Assembly: GCA_963714055.1 (NCBI GenBank)
Contig: OY970227.1
Coordinates: 2,480,001-2,544,000 of the forward strand
From: JACDBE01 sp963714055
Lineage (GTDB): Bacteria > Actinomycetota > Acidimicrobiia > Spongiisociales > UBA5794
DNA: 64,000 bases
Reading direction: 5' to 3'
Below the pieces are notes generated by a model. The model worked only from the letters and a program-made list of their open reading frames with translations, was not told where the DNA came from and did no database searches. The stretch's first letter is position 1. Each line of letters starts with the position of its first letter. Positions 24,839-34,570 of the stretch are shown piece after piece. Both the position numbers and the translations under genes were made by a program.

Positions 24839-26005
24839 CTATGGCTGGTCGATGAGACGTTGCACGACAGGTTCGGCACGCTCGACAACCCTGTCGACGA
24901 CTCCCCGCGATCGCAGGCGGGCAAGGCCGTCACGGGCGATCACATAGAAGGGAACGGCGAGGATGAGGCCGACGATGCCGGCGAGGAGGCCACCCAACGC
25001 GGTGACAACCAGCACGATCAACGGGTGGATGTCGAGGCTCTTCCCCATCACCTTGGGCTCGACGAAGTTCTCCAGCAACAGGTTGGAGGCGAGCACCACC
25101 ACCAGCATGATGACCGCCGTGCCGAGCCCCTCGTCGCCGAGGGCGATGATGACGGCCAGCCCGCCACCGAGGAATGCTCCGATATAGGGGATGTAGCCGC
25201 CGACGAAGTTCACCACCATGATCGTGAAGACCAGCGGGAGGCCGAGCAGGAGAGCCGCCAGGCCGACCACCGCAGAGACGATGGCGGACATCACGGTGCG
25301 GCCCTTGCCGTAGCCGCGCAGGGTCTCACAGGAGTCACCGATGAAGCCGTCGACCTCCTCGCGGTGCGCAGGTTCGAACCGTTCGACCACGGCTTGTCGG
25401 AACAGCGTCCCGTCCTTGAGCAGGTAGTACATGATCAGGGCACCCAGGATCAGCCCACTGACCAGGCCGATCAGAGAACTGACGCCGGCGACGAGATGCG
25501 TGACAACACCTTCTGCGATCGCCGGTTGTGCTTCCTCGGCAGCCGCCCGGGCCTCCTCGAGAGCAGCCGGATCGATCCCGAGATCTTCGGAGGCCGTTCC
25601 CATGGCGGCGTCGGTCACATCACCCATCTCGCCGGCCTGGTCGGTCACGCCCCGGACGGTGGCGACGAGCACACCGGCCATCAACGCCAACAGACCGAGC
25701 ACGACCAGGCCGGCGGCGTAGGTCGGCTTGAACTTGTGACGCTCGAGGCTCTCCGCCAACGGCTTGAAGATCACCGCGAGCACGACCGCAAAGGTCATCG
25801 GAAGCACGATCTCGCTCACCACTCCCAGGGCGGTGACGATGATGATCAGCGCCACCACGAGACCGACAAAGGACCAAGACCACACCCCGACCCTTGCCAC
25901 CCCGCTACCCCCACGCTCCGCACCACCCGATGGTGAGTCGTGACCGGCTGTCGGGTCTCGGGGATCGGCGGTGCTGTGCTCGCCGGTCACATCGGTGGTG
26001 GACAT
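24839..26005 (-). CDS. AI-2E family transporter
   Basis: A 388-residue membrane protein of the AI-2E (PF01594, PerM/TqsA) family. It has two helix pairs at each end and a conserved C-terminal block GGYIPYIGAFLGGGLAVIIAL followed by NLLLENFVEPKVMGKSLDIHPLIVL, the family signature. Known members export autoinducer-2 or act as Na+ or K+ coupled antiporters, so the cargo here is open. The ATG is preceded by AGGAGG. A degenerate copy of the 17-bp dyad (TCAT-N9-ATGA) lies 196 bases upstream in matching orientation. Confidence 0.9.
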   Translation of the reverse strand: MSTTDVTGEHSTADPRDPTAGHDSPSGGAERGGSGVARVGVWSWSFVGLVVALIIIVTALGVVSEIVLPMTFAVVLAVIFKPLAESLERHKFKPTYAAGLVVLGLLALMAGVLVATVRGVTDQAGEMGDVTDAAMGTASEDLGIDPAALEEARAAAEEAQPAIAEGVVTHLVAGVSSLIGLVSGLILGALIMYYLLKDGTLFRQAVVERFEPAHREEVDGFIGDSCETLRGYGKGRTVMSAIVSAVVGLAALLLGLPLVFTIMVVNFVGGYIPYIGAFLGGGLAVIIALGDEGLGTAVIMLVVVLASNLLLENFVEPKVMGKSLDIHPLIVLVVTALGGLLAGIVGLILAVPFYVIARDGLARLRSRGVVDRVVERAEPVVQRLIDQP

Positions 26006-26200
26006 CAGGCATCGACCTCCTGTGAGGTTCCTCGGTCGGAGCGCCGGTCGAAGGCCATCACCACCGTCGCCGGCACCAAAGCCGGCGTCCGTCGAGGTGC
26101 GGGCTTGCTCGCATCGATGCGCAGCCTTCCGAGGAATCGGTGTGACAGTTCCCAGTCGCCGCAGACGGGATGATCTTCGGGCAGAGACCTGTGACCGTCG

Positions 26201-26217
26201 TCATACAAAGAGCATGA
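26201..26217 (-). promoter_or_regulatory. 17-bp dyad element F, upstream of the AI-2E gene
   Basis: Read on the minus strand: TCATGCTCTTTGTATGA. Both half-sites carry the same symmetrical change from TCAC/GTGA. It is followed by CGACGG and by GATCATC about 24 bases on, as after elements A and D. Orientation is toward the AI-2E gene. Confidence 0.5.
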
Positions 26218-26282
26218 AACGGTGTCTCCCCCGATCGGCAGACAGCGGTTGGCGGCGAAGGGCTCGGGTTCCGGGGACACGA

Positions 26283-26798
26283 TCAACCGCACGCCCCGTC
26301 CTCGAGCGAGGCAAGCAGGGTGCCGGCGGCGCCCGCCAGGTTCGACACGGCGGTGAGCGTTTCCCCGGCGCCGGCCGTGTCGAGGCTTTGAACCGCCGTT
26401 TCCAGTTCGTCGACGGCGTCTTGGACCGCTTGCACCTGTGGCTGCAGCTCGGCGCCGGCCGAGGCTTTCAAGGCGTCGAGGTCGTCCTGGACGTCGGCGA
26501 TCGCCGCCTCGACTCCGTTCGTCCCTTCGGCAACCACGTCGACGTCCTGGAGCGCCTCGACGGATGAGGCCAACTCGTCCCGATCTGCGCACACGTCGCT
26601 CGACGGCGCAGCCGAGCTGCCGGTGACCGTGGTGCCTGTGGCCGCCGGGGCAGTCGTGGCGGCGGCTGCGATCGACGTCGTCACGTCGACGGTCACCGTG
26701 GTCGACGAGTCGTCGTCGCCACCACACGCCGCCACCAGGACGCCGATGGCCACGCCGGCGACGACCCAGCGGACGATCCCGGCCGGGTTGGGCTTCAT
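26283..26798 (-). CDS. Small secreted lipoprotein, unknown function
   Basis: A 171-residue protein with an N-terminal membrane-targeting helix ending in the lipobox LVAAC, then a Thr/Ala/Ser-rich linker, then a helical domain (about residues 72-165) rich in Ala, Val, Asp and Gln with heptad-like spacing. Two Cys residues, one early in the helical domain and one at the extreme C-terminus, may form a disulfide. It would be anchored on the outer face of the membrane. No known domain was recognised. It sits between DUF7144 and AI-2E genes on the same strand. Confidence 0.65.
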   Translation of the reverse strand: MKPNPAGIVRWVVAGVAIGVLVAACGGDDDSSTTVTVDVTTSIAAAATTAPAATGTTVTGSSAAPSSDVCADRDELASSVEALQDVDVVAEGTNGVEAAIADVQDDLDALKASAGAELQPQVQAVQDAVDELETAVQSLDTAGAGETLTAVSNLAGAAGTLLASLEDGACG

Positions 26799-26867
26799 CG
26801 CATCACCTCTCCTCGTTGATTGCCTTGACGAAACGCTGGCCTCGTCGCCTCGAAGTCGAGGCGTGGC

Positions 26868-27293
26868 TCAGGCCTCCCTCATCTCGCCACCATGCGCGGT
26901 GAGTGCCCAGATCACGAGGATGTCGATGGTGACCACGGCAATCGCCCACAGCGGGTAGGCGGGGATGAAGAAGAAGTTGGCGATCAGGCTGAGGGCGGCA
27001 ACGATGACGGCCACGGTCCGAGCCAACACACTGCCGCTGAACAGCCCGAAGCCGGCGAGCACCATGACGAGCCCGGCGATCATGTGGACCCACCCCCACT
27101 CGGAGATGTCGAGGTACAGCGACCCACGGTTGGTCCACACCACCCATTCGTCGTTGACGAGGGCGATGAGCCCATAGAGGGCGTTGAGGGTGCCGCTGAT
27201 GATCATCATCACGGCGGCGAACGTGATCCAGCCGGTCCAGCCCGAGCGCGTCGGCGCGGTGGGTGCAGGTTCCTGGTAGGCCTCTTGGGTCAT
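26868..27293 (-). CDS. DUF7144 family membrane protein
   Basis: A 141-residue protein with four hydrophobic helices. The sequence GWTGWITFAAVMMIISGTLNALYGL followed by WGWVHMIAGLVMVLAGFGL and PAYPLWAIAVVTIDILVIWALTAHGG matches the uncharacterised DUF7144 family of actinobacterial membrane proteins. N-terminal 18 residues are Pro/Thr-rich and cytoplasmic. No function is known. It lies in the minus-strand run from DUF6325 to the SHOCT gene. Confidence 0.8.
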   Translation of the reverse strand: MTQEAYQEPAPTAPTRSGWTGWITFAAVMMIISGTLNALYGLIALVNDEWVVWTNRGSLYLDISEWGWVHMIAGLVMVLAGFGLFSGSVLARTVAVIVAALSLIANFFFIPAYPLWAIAVVTIDILVIWALTAHGGEMREA

Positions 27294-27352
27294 GTGCCAT
27301 CACCTTTCTGTCTTCGTGCCATCGGGCGACTTGACCGACAGCGGGACCGGGT

Positions 27353-27901
27353 TCACTCCTCGTCGTCGGCGCCCGCCGCTGCGTCCAGCTCGGCTTCGAG
27401 TTCGGCCTCGGCGCCGATGACCATCCCGAGGGCGATCAGGTCCTCCATGCTGAGCGAGCGATGGGCGATCACGACGCCGCCGGCCTCATGGACGGCGTCC
27501 CGGAGCGGAATCGCCCACAGGTGCTCGATGGCGAGCACCAGTGCCGAGCTGCCATCCGGCAGTTCGTCGACCAGCGCCGCTGCCGCCATCTCCGCTGCAG
27601 TGGGTGCATCTGCGCTGACGGAGGCCCCGAGCTCGGCTCCGGCCACGGCGCCTTCGGCGCCGGCGACACCGAGCCCGATCAGGGCGCCGACCGCGGCACG
27701 CAGCTCGGCACGCTGGTCGTCGTCGAGATCCGACACCGCCACCGCCGCCACTTCGTCGCCGTCGCGGATCACGAAGACGGCGTCGATGACCCGGATCTGC
27801 CCGACGTCGCTGAGTCGTCGCAGCTCCTCGGCGATGCGGCCCTCGAACAGGTCACTGTCCGGGAAGCCGACCACGAACGCCTGGATCGGTCCGATCGTCA
27901 T
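27353..27901 (-). CDS. DUF6325 (DUF1269-like) family protein
   Basis: A 182-residue soluble protein beginning MTIGPIQAFVVGFPDSDLFEGRI, with IRVIDAVFVIRDGDEVAAVAVSDL, a glycine/alanine-rich middle and an acidic Glu/Ala/Asp C-terminal tail. This is the pattern of DUF6325/DUF1269 proteins, small proteins often found in stress-related gene groups; function unknown. It is the first gene of the minus-strand run and is divergent from the LuxR regulator; the intervening 247 bases hold dyad element C pointing toward this gene. Confidence 0.72.
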   Translation of the reverse strand: MTIGPIQAFVVGFPDSDLFEGRIAEELRRLSDVGQIRVIDAVFVIRDGDEVAAVAVSDLDDDQRAELRAAVGALIGLGVAGAEGAVAGAELGASVSADAPTAAEMAAAALVDELPDGSSALVLAIEHLWAIPLRDAVHEAGGVVIAHRSLSMEDLIALGMVIGAEAELEAELDAAAGADDEE

Positions 27902-27982
27902 GATGATGTCCTCCTAGCCGACGTGGACGCCGACGGGATCGCGGCGTCCTTCCAATGCTTGGCGACCGGAGCGCCGTCCGCA

Positions 27983-27999
27983 TCACACAGATCGCACCA
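27983..27999 (-). promoter_or_regulatory. 17-bp dyad element C, between DUF6325 and luxR-type genes
   Basis: Read on the minus strand: TGGTGCGATCTGTGTGA. The right half (GATCTGTGTGA) is identical to element B and is followed by TGCGG; the left half is degenerate. It lies 82 bases before the DUF6325 start and 150 bases before the LuxR start, so it could control either. The rest of the 27902-28148 spacer shows no gene. Confidence 0.5.
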
Positions 28000-28148
28000 A
28001 AGACGGCCAGCCGATGGCACGAGACGGACGTGTTTCACCGACGAGCGACCGTGCCTGGGAGCGGTCTTGTGGCCCAGGCATCCGTGTATCCCCGGCGATT
28101 CCTGGTCCGGCGATTCCCCGGGGTGCGGGCACCTAAGCTCCCGACCTC

Positions 28149-30395
28149 ATGAGGGAGGATCAACGCCAGTCGGCGCCGTCTGCTGTCGCGCTCGACGGGT
28201 TGCTGCTCGACGCCAAGGTCTCGATCCCGCGACCTCGCCAGGGCACGGTGAGCCGCGCCCGACTGATCGAGAAGGCTCGGGCGAGCGACTGCCGGGTGGT
28301 CGGTATCACCGCCCCGGCGGGATACGGCAAGTCGACGCTCCTGGCGGAGTGGGCCCACGCCGAAGACCGTCGCGTCGCCTGGTTGTCCCTCGACCGCCTC
28401 GATGACGACCCCGCCGTCCTGCTCACCCTGCTGGCGTCCGCCTACGTTCGGATCTCACTGGCCAACGCCAACCTGGTCGCCGACGTCGGCGGGCCCGGGG
28501 TGTCGCTGCTGGGGCGCGCCGCGCCGCGCCTCGCCTCGGTGTTCAGGACGAGCCCGGTCCCCTTCGTGCTGATGCTCGACGACGTCCACATACTGCAGTC
28601 GGCGGTTTGCCACGATGTGATGAGCGTGGTGATCGCGGGGATCCCGCCAGACTCCCAGTTGGTGGCGACGAGCCGTTCCGAACAGACGCACCTGACCCGG
28701 CTGCGGGCTTCGGGTGATGCCCTGGAGTTCTCGGCCAGCGACCTGGCGCTCGACGCCGCCGGCGCCGCCCGGATCTTCTCCGAGGCCCAGGTCAGCGTCA
28801 CCAGCGAGCAGGCCGCCGCGGTGACGGAACGGACCGAAGGCTGGCCGGTGGGCCTCTACCTGGCTGCGTTGATCGCCCGTGACGGCAACGCCGATGCGTT
28901 GTCGATCTCCGGTGACGACCGGTACGTGGCCGACTACCTGTACCGCGAGTCGATGACGGCACTGCCCGAGAACGTGCAACGGTTCCTGCGGCGCACCGCG
29001 GTGCTCGACCAGGTGTGTGGACCGCTGTGTGATGCCGTCCTCGGCGAACCGGGTGGACAGGAGCGGCTGCAGAGCCTCGAGGCGTCGAGCCTATTCCTCA
29101 TCCCACTCGATCGGCGGCGGCAGTGGTACCGCTACCACGGGCTGTTCAGGGAGTTCCTGCTCGGTGAGCTACGTCGAGTCGAGCCAGATGTCGTCCCCAA
29201 GCTGCACCTGCGAGCCGCCGACTGGTACGAGGTCAACGGATCCCCGGCGATGGCGGTCGAGCACCTGCTGAACACGACCGAGCAGGACCGGTGCGTCCAG
29301 TTGGTCACGGCGCTGATCCTGCCCACCTACCAGATGGGCCAGATGTCCACGGTGCAGCGATGGCTGTCGCAGCTCGGCCACTCCGCTATCGAGGAGTACC
29401 CGCCGCTGGCGGTCCTGGCCGGGTGGGTCGCCGCAATGACCGGGCAGACAGGCGAAGCGCAACGGTGGGCGGCAATCCTCGACGCCGCTTCGTTCGACCT
29501 CGTTCCCATGGACGGCTCGGCATCGTTCGAATCGGCGCGGGCGATGTTGCGGACGATGATGTGCCCGGCCGGCCCCGAGCAGGCGATGGCCGATGCCAGC
29601 CTCGCCGTCGCCCAGGAGCCGCCGTGGAGCCCGTGGCGTGATCAGGCGCTCACCGCAAGCGCCGAAGCGCATCTGCTCGCCGGAGACACCGACACGGCAG
29701 CGGCGCTGTTCGCAGAGTCGACGCCGGTGGCATTCGTCAACGGCAACACCGACACGATCATCCTCAACGCGTCCGAACTGGCGTTGCTGGCGATGGACGG
29801 GGAACGATGGGACGAAGCGGCCGAACGCCTCGAGGTAGCCCTCGCCACCATCGACGAGCATCGGTTCCACGACTATGCCATGGGCGTCCTCGCCTTCGCC
29901 GCCGCCGCACGGCTCGCCGTGCACCATGGCGATCTGAACGAGGCGCACCGTCGCCTCACCCAAGCGATGCGAGCACGTCCCACCTGTACGTACGTGCTTC
30001 CGACCATCGCGGTCCGTCTTCGACTGCAACTCGCCAAGGTGTACTGGGCCATCGGTGAGCGCACCACCGCACTTCACCTGCTGCGGGAGATCGACGACAT
30101 CCTGGTCCACCGGCCGGCTCTCGGCGTGCTCGTCGACCAGGTCGCCGAGTTCCGTGGCGTTGTCACGGCGAGCGCCCACATAGGGGCAACAGGAGGATCG
30201 CCCCTGACCCCGGCGGAGCTTCGCCTGCTTCCCTATCTGCAGACCCACCTGACAGTCCGGCAGATCGCCGAGCGGCTGTTCGTGTCCCGCAACACGATCA
30301 GCTCCGAGCTCAGCTCGATCTATCGAAAGCTGGGCGTCAACTCACGCGGCGACGCCGTCGAACAAGCGACCGCCACCGGTCTGCTCGGCGGGTAG
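28149..30395 (+). CDS. MalT-like LuxR family ATP-dependent transcriptional regulator
   Basis: A 748-residue STAND-type regulator. The N-terminal NTPase has Walker A APAGYGKST (residues 55-63) and Walker B LMLDDVH, followed by a winged-helix region and TPR-like helical repeats (about residues 340-650). The C-terminal LuxR HTH (about 678-740) includes LTPAELRLLPYL, TVRQIAERLFVSRNTIS and YRKLGVNSRGDAV. In the MalT group an inducer and ATP trigger multimerisation and activation. The ATG directly precedes the conserved N-terminus. Its position amid seven related dyad sites makes it the likely regulator of the surrounding genes. The inducer is unknown. Confidence 0.92.
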   Translation: MREDQRQSAPSAVALDGLLLDAKVSIPRPRQGTVSRARLIEKARASDCRVVGITAPAGYGKSTLLAEWAHAEDRRVAWLSLDRLDDDPAVLLTLLASAYVRISLANANLVADVGGPGVSLLGRAAPRLASVFRTSPVPFVLMLDDVHILQSAVCHDVMSVVIAGIPPDSQLVATSRSEQTHLTRLRASGDALEFSASDLALDAAGAARIFSEAQVSVTSEQAAAVTERTEGWPVGLYLAALIARDGNADALSISGDDRYVADYLYRESMTALPENVQRFLRRTAVLDQVCGPLCDAVLGEPGGQERLQSLEASSLFLIPLDRRRQWYRYHGLFREFLLGELRRVEPDVVPKLHLRAADWYEVNGSPAMAVEHLLNTTEQDRCVQLVTALILPTYQMGQMSTVQRWLSQLGHSAIEEYPPLAVLAGWVAAMTGQTGEAQRWAAILDAASFDLVPMDGSASFESARAMLRTMMCPAGPEQAMADASLAVAQEPPWSPWRDQALTASAEAHLLAGDTDTAAALFAESTPVAFVNGNTDTIILNASELALLAMDGERWDEAAERLEVALATIDEHRFHDYAMGVLAFAAAARLAVHHGDLNEAHRRLTQAMRARPTCTYVLPTIAVRLRLQLAKVYWAIGERTTALHLLREIDDILVHRPALGVLVDQVAEFRGVVTASAHIGATGGSPLTPAELRLLPYLQTHLTVRQIAERLFVSRNTISSELSSIYRKLGVNSRGDAVEQATATGLLGG

Positions 30396-30401
30396 CCGAG
30401 C

Positions 30402-30743
30402 TCATCCGTCGGACGGTCGTTCCCACTCTTCGTCGGTGTCGTACCCGAGAGCCATGGCCAGCTTCGGAGCGGCGGCCACAACGCAGGGCAGCCCGACGAT
30501 CGGAATGACCGCGACCAGCACATCGACGATCTCGGCGACCGACGCCCCCACGTCCAGTGCGGCATCGGCCTGCGCCCCGTAGGACGGCACGGCGCCACCG
30601 ACGGCGAACAACGCGGCGAGGCGGACAAGCGTCAGGGTCTTCGGATCGAGCTCACCGGGCTCGATCCCGGCTGCGCCGGCACCGATGTCCCCGAGATGTG
30701 CGTCGTTTATCGCGAGTCTCCGCAGCCGTTCCGTGTAGTCCAA
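30402..30743 (-). CDS. Carboxymuconolactone decarboxylase-family protein
   Basis: A 113-residue all-helical CMD/AhpD-fold protein. The pattern LDPKTLTLVRLAALFAVGGAVPSY followed by DVGASVAEIVDVLVAVIPIVGLP and AAPKLAMALGYD is typical of this family. The redox CxxC pair of AhpD-type peroxidases is absent (one isolated Cys only), so peroxidase activity is unlikely. The TTG start is preceded by GAGGTGGAG. Dyad element A' lies 122 bases upstream in matching orientation. The gene converges closely with the LuxR gene. Confidence 0.8.
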   Translation of the reverse strand: MDYTERLRRLAINDAHLGDIGAGAAGIEPGELDPKTLTLVRLAALFAVGGAVPSYGAQADAALDVGASVAEIVDVLVAVIPIVGLPCVVAAAPKLAMALGYDTDEEWERPSDG

Positions 30744-30864
30744 GCGACTCCACCTCTTCTGGCGTCAGCGGCGTTCGGGGTCACCCGATGCCGCTCGGGG
30801 GCGGAGCGTCCGGTGACCGATCTGGCTAGAGAGTGGATTGTCGACGGCGCCGACGCCGCCGGCA

Positions 30865-30881
30865 TCACACCGATCATGTGA
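30865..30881 (-). promoter_or_regulatory. 17-bp dyad element A', upstream of the CMD gene
   Basis: Read on the minus strand: TCACATGATCGGTGTGA, followed by TGCCGG. Exact TCAC-N9-GTGA; the inner bases match the consensus RYGWTCTGT well. It points to the CMD gene 122 bases away. Confidence 0.6.
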
Positions 30882-30894
30882 TTTCACACCTGAT

Positions 30895-30911
30895 TCACAT
30901 GTTCTGTGTGA
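30895..30911 (+). promoter_or_regulatory. 17-bp dyad element A, upstream of the BrkB gene
   Basis: TCACATGTTCTGTGTGA, followed by CGACGGCC and, about 24 bases on, GATGATCAC. Exact half-sites. Element D before sulP shares both downstream blocks, so the conserved unit is about 50 bases long. Confidence 0.65.
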
Positions 30912-31080
30912 CGACGGCCTCACCTCCAGGTCCGATGATCACCGAGTTGTAAAGCGTGCCGCGACACGACGCCAGCTCAGCAAGAGGAGTGGCGAGATGG
31001 ATGCGGACACACCGGTCACCCTGGCGGCGGCACCCATCTGACACCACGAAACAACCCTCTCGTGAACAGGCATCAGCGAA

Positions 31081-31992
31081 GTGGCCCAGCGCATGGCGGG
31101 ATTTCGGGCGTGGCTGGAACGACTGCTCCTCTGGCGCGTGTGGGAGCGCATGCTCGAGATCGAGTTCGTCGATCGCAGCATCGCGCTCGCCGGTAAGGCA
31201 TTCGTCTCGTTCTTTCCCCTGGTGATCGTCGTCGCCGCCTTCGTGCCCGAACAGATCCGTGCCTCGATCCTCACCGCGGTCACCGCGCGGCTCGGCATCC
31301 GGGGAGAAGCCCTCACTCTCACCCGGGAGGCATTCGCCTCCGCCGACGATGTTCGGGTCGCCACCGGGCTGCTCGGTCTCTTGTTCACGATCTTCTTCGC
31401 CAGCTCCTTCACCACCGCGTTGCAGCGGGTCTACCTGCGCGCCTGGCGGCGACCACCGTCCGGCGGAGTCGCCTCCTACGGCCGCGGGGCCGTCTGCCTG
31501 CTGATCGTGCTGGCCTCCACGGCACTTCTCGGCGGACTCTTCGAGGCGCTCGACGGAGGGCTTGGGGTCGTCCTGTTCGCCGTGGTAGCACTGGCGATGA
31601 CGTCGGCAGTGTGGTGGTTCGTCGCCTGGTACCTGCTGTCGGGCGACGTGCGGCCGCGGGTCCTCGTTCCCACCGGTGTGATCACCGGGCTCGCCACCGC
31701 TCTGTACGCCGCATCCGCCACTATCTGGATGCCGGGTGTGGTGACCGACAACGAAGCCCAGTTCGGTGTCTTCGGTATCGCCCTCGCCCTGGTGACATGG
31801 TTCTCCGGCGCCGCCATGTGCGTCCTCGTCGGGGCATGCGCCGGGCCCGTGCTCGCAGAGGATGCCGGACGGGTCGGTACCTTCGTCCGGGGCGGCGAGT
31901 CACCGGTACTCACCGACGGGGCGGCCCCATCGATCCCCCCACCCTCCCGCGAGCTCAGCATCCGCGACGCCTTCCAGAGCGCCGACGACTGA
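31081..31992 (+). CDS. YihY/BrkB family membrane protein
   Basis: A 303-residue protein with six hydrophobic segments. The N-terminus includes KAFVSFFPLVIVVAAFVP, then FASSFTTALQRVYLRAWRRPP and the later WFVAWYLLS and GVFGIALALVTWFSGAAMCVLVGA, the pattern of the YihY/BrkB family. Members have been proposed as transporters or envelope proteins; the old RNase BN label is wrong. The C-terminus is a Pro/Ser-rich cytoplasmic tail. GTG 31081 is used; ATG 31093 in frame is an alternative. Dyad element A lies 170 bases upstream. Confidence 0.85.
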   Translation: MAQRMAGFRAWLERLLLWRVWERMLEIEFVDRSIALAGKAFVSFFPLVIVVAAFVPEQIRASILTAVTARLGIRGEALTLTREAFASADDVRVATGLLGLLFTIFFASSFTTALQRVYLRAWRRPPSGGVASYGRGAVCLLIVLASTALLGGLFEALDGGLGVVLFAVVALAMTSAVWWFVAWYLLSGDVRPRVLVPTGVITGLATALYAASATIWMPGVVTDNEAQFGVFGIALALVTWFSGAAMCVLVGACAGPVLAEDAGRVGTFVRGGESPVLTDGAAPSIPPPSRELSIRDAFQSADD

Positions 31993-32115
31993 GCGAGTGC
32001 GTGCGTGAGCTGAAGCGACGACCCGCTCGGGTGCACGCGCCGGCGTTTCGGGAGTCCCTGACGGTTGCGCTGAGAGCGGCCGGCGACCGTCGAAGGAGCG
32101 GCGTTGGGCGGCGAC

Positions 32116-34485
32116 CTACTGCCTCGCCATGGCGATGCGGAGGCGTTCCTCGGGATCGATGAAGTGGTCGTGGTCATCGGTGCCGAGGTCGATCTGCACC
32201 CAGTTGATCTTGCCGGTGAACCGGCTGTCCTCGGCCGTGTAGTCGGGAGTGACGGTTGTCCCGGATTCGTAGCCGATGTCGGTCGTCTCGTCGGCGGAGA
32301 AGATCATCGGATGGGTGCTCTCTACCCGGCCGGTCCCGACCACCTTCCCGTCGTAGTAGAGGGTGACGTCACCGCCCTTGGCGATCCCGCCGCCGTCGTA
32401 CGCTGAACTCCATGCGCACCTGGTGGGTGCCGGCGGGGATCGGGGTGTCGGCGGCGGTGGGGTACTCGTGGATACCGAGGGTGTTGTAGACGAACTTGGC
32501 CATGCCGTCCTTGACGTAGAGAGTCCAGCCACCGAAGCGGCCGCCCTGGGCGATGACCACGCCGTCGACGCCGCCGTCGGGGACATCGACTTCGGCGGTG
32601 ACCGAGAACGACTTGTTCTTGATGCTGACGACGGCTGTTCTCGGAGAGACGACCCATGCCGGCGAAGAACAGCTGCGAGTTGCCCCGGATCAACGTGGGC
32701 CGACCGGCCATCGACGGCTCCAGGCGCTCGGCGCTGCGGTCGTCCAGCGGCACCACGTTGTACTTGACCGCCTCGATCAGCCACAGCCGCTGCAAGTCGG
32801 CGAGCCGCTCCGGTTGCTCGGCGGCGAGGTTGCGGGCCTGGCTGTAGTCGCTGCTCGCCGTCGTAGAGCTCCCACACGTCGTCGTCGAAAGCCGGCAGGT
32901 CGCCGCCGACCATCACCCACGGCGTCTTGTGCTTGGTGACCGCGCTCCAGCCCTTGTGGTAGATGCCGCGGTTGCCGAACATCTCGAAGTACTGCAGGTC
33001 GTGCCGGTCGCCGGCGTCGGAGTCGTTGAACGAGTACAGCATGCTGGTGCCTTCCATCGGCGACTGCTGCACGCCATTCACCATCGTCGGCTCGGGCAGA
33101 CCCGCCGCTTCCAGGATCGTCGGGGCGACGTCGATCACGTGTGAGAACTGCGAACGTAGCCCGCCCTTCTCCTCGATCCCGTTCGGCCAGTGCACGATCG
33201 TCCCGTTTCGGGTGCCGCCCCAGTGCGAGGCGACCTGCTTGGTCCATTGGAACGGGGTGTTCATCGCCCACGCCCAACCGACCGAGTAGTGGTTGTACGA
33301 CGACGGTGAGCCGAACTCGTCCATCTTGCTGATCATGAACTCGGGTGTCTCGAGCTCGGCCATCCCGTTGAAGTTCGCCATCTCGTTGAAGGCACCTTGA
33401 CGGTGCCTTCGGCGGAGGCGCCGTTGTCGCCGATGATGTAGTAGACGATCGTGTCCTCGAGGATCTCGAGATCGTCGACGGTGTCGATCAACCGCCCGAC
33501 GTGATGGTCGGTGTGCTCGAGGAACCCGGCATACACCTCCATCTGACGGGCGAGAACAGGCTTCAGCTCGTCGGGCATCTCGTCCCAGGCCGGGATCTCC
33601 TTGTGCCGGGCGGGTAGCTCGGCGTCGGCCGGGATGACCCCCAGCTCCTTCTGGCGGGCGAACGTGCGCTCCCGTTGCACATCCCATCCCTCGTCGAACT
33701 GGCCCTCGGTACTTGTCGATCCACTCCTTCGGCACGTGATGAGGGGCGTGGGTGGCGCCGGGGGCGAAGTAGATGAAGAACGGCTTGTCCGGCATCAGTG
33801 CCTTCTGCTGACGGATCCAGCTGACGCAGTGGTCGGCGAGATCCTCGGTCAGGTGGTAGCCCTCCTCGGATGTCGCCGGCGGCTCGATCGGCGTCGTCCC
33901 GTTGTACAGCGCCGGGTCCCACTGGTTGTTCTCACCACCGATGAACCCGTAGAAGTACTCGAAGCCGCCACCGCCCGACGGCCACGCATCGAACGGTCCC
34001 ATCGGCGAGGACTGCCACACCGGCACCTCATGGCACTTACCGAACTGCGCCGTCGAGTACCCGTTCAACTTCAGGGTCATCGCCAACGGCGCCTTGGTGT
34101 TGGGACGCAACGAGTTGTTTCCCGGTGCCGACGTGGCCGTCTCGGTGATGGTACCCATGCCGACCGAGTGATGGTTGCGACCGGTCAACAGAGCCTGCCG
34201 GGTCGGCGCACACAGTGCTGTCGTGTGGAAGCGGTTGTAACGCAAGCCACCGGCCGCCAGCCGTTCCGCGGTGGGAGTGTTGCACGGCCCACCGAAGGCG
34301 CTCGAGGCGCCGAAACCGACGTCGTCGATCAAGACCACCAGCACGTTCGGGGCGCCCTCGGGCGGCAGCAACGGCTCGATCGGGGGATAGGTCGTGTCCG
34401 GGTCCTTGGCGTCGAACGTCGTCAGGCCCGGCGCCGGCCGGTCCGGGATCGGCAACATCGTGCGGGCATGACGGTCGGCACTCAT
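32116..34485 (-). pseudogene. Large arylsulfatase with five single-base frameshifts
   Basis: The gene should encode a sulfatase of about 790 residues. The first frame shows VLVVLIDDVGFG (metal site) and ALCAPTRQALLTGR (Cys to be made formylglycine). The protein is recovered only by switching frame at about 33703-33708 (one extra base), 33392-33400 (one base lost in a G run), 32852-32857, 32634-32640 and 32404-32407 (one extra base each). The net change is +3, so the last segment, ending DPEERLRIAMARQ, is back in the first frame and stops normally. Each segment between shifts is free of stops. The C-terminal beta-rich domain is typical of large actinobacterial arylsulfatases. Either recent decay or sequence error. 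ATG 34485 follows GAGGAA. Dyad element B lies 69 bases upstream. Confidence 0.8.
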
Positions 34486-34553
34486 CGCGTTCCTCGGTTC
34501 GCTCAGACACTGGGACTCGCCGCCCACTGTCGAACAACGGACACCACCCCGCA

Positions 34554-34570
34554 TCACACAGATCACGTGA
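34554..34570 (-). promoter_or_regulatory. 17-bp dyad element B, upstream of the large sulfatase gene
   Basis: Read on the minus strand: TCACGTGATCTGTGTGA, followed by TGCGGGG. Exact half-sites and strong match to the inner consensus. It lies 69 bases before the sulfatase ATG and points toward it. Confidence 0.65.

Larger units (their letters stand above)
30744..31080. other. 337-base divergent intergenic region with two dyad elements
   Basis: No gene is seen. The region separates the minus-strand CMD gene and the plus-strand BrkB gene and carries two oppositely oriented copies of the TCAC-N9-GTGA element (30865-30881 and 30895-30911), joined by a 12-base palindrome TGTGATTTCACA at 30877-30888. 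Each copy points to the nearer divergent gene. Confidence 0.6.
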
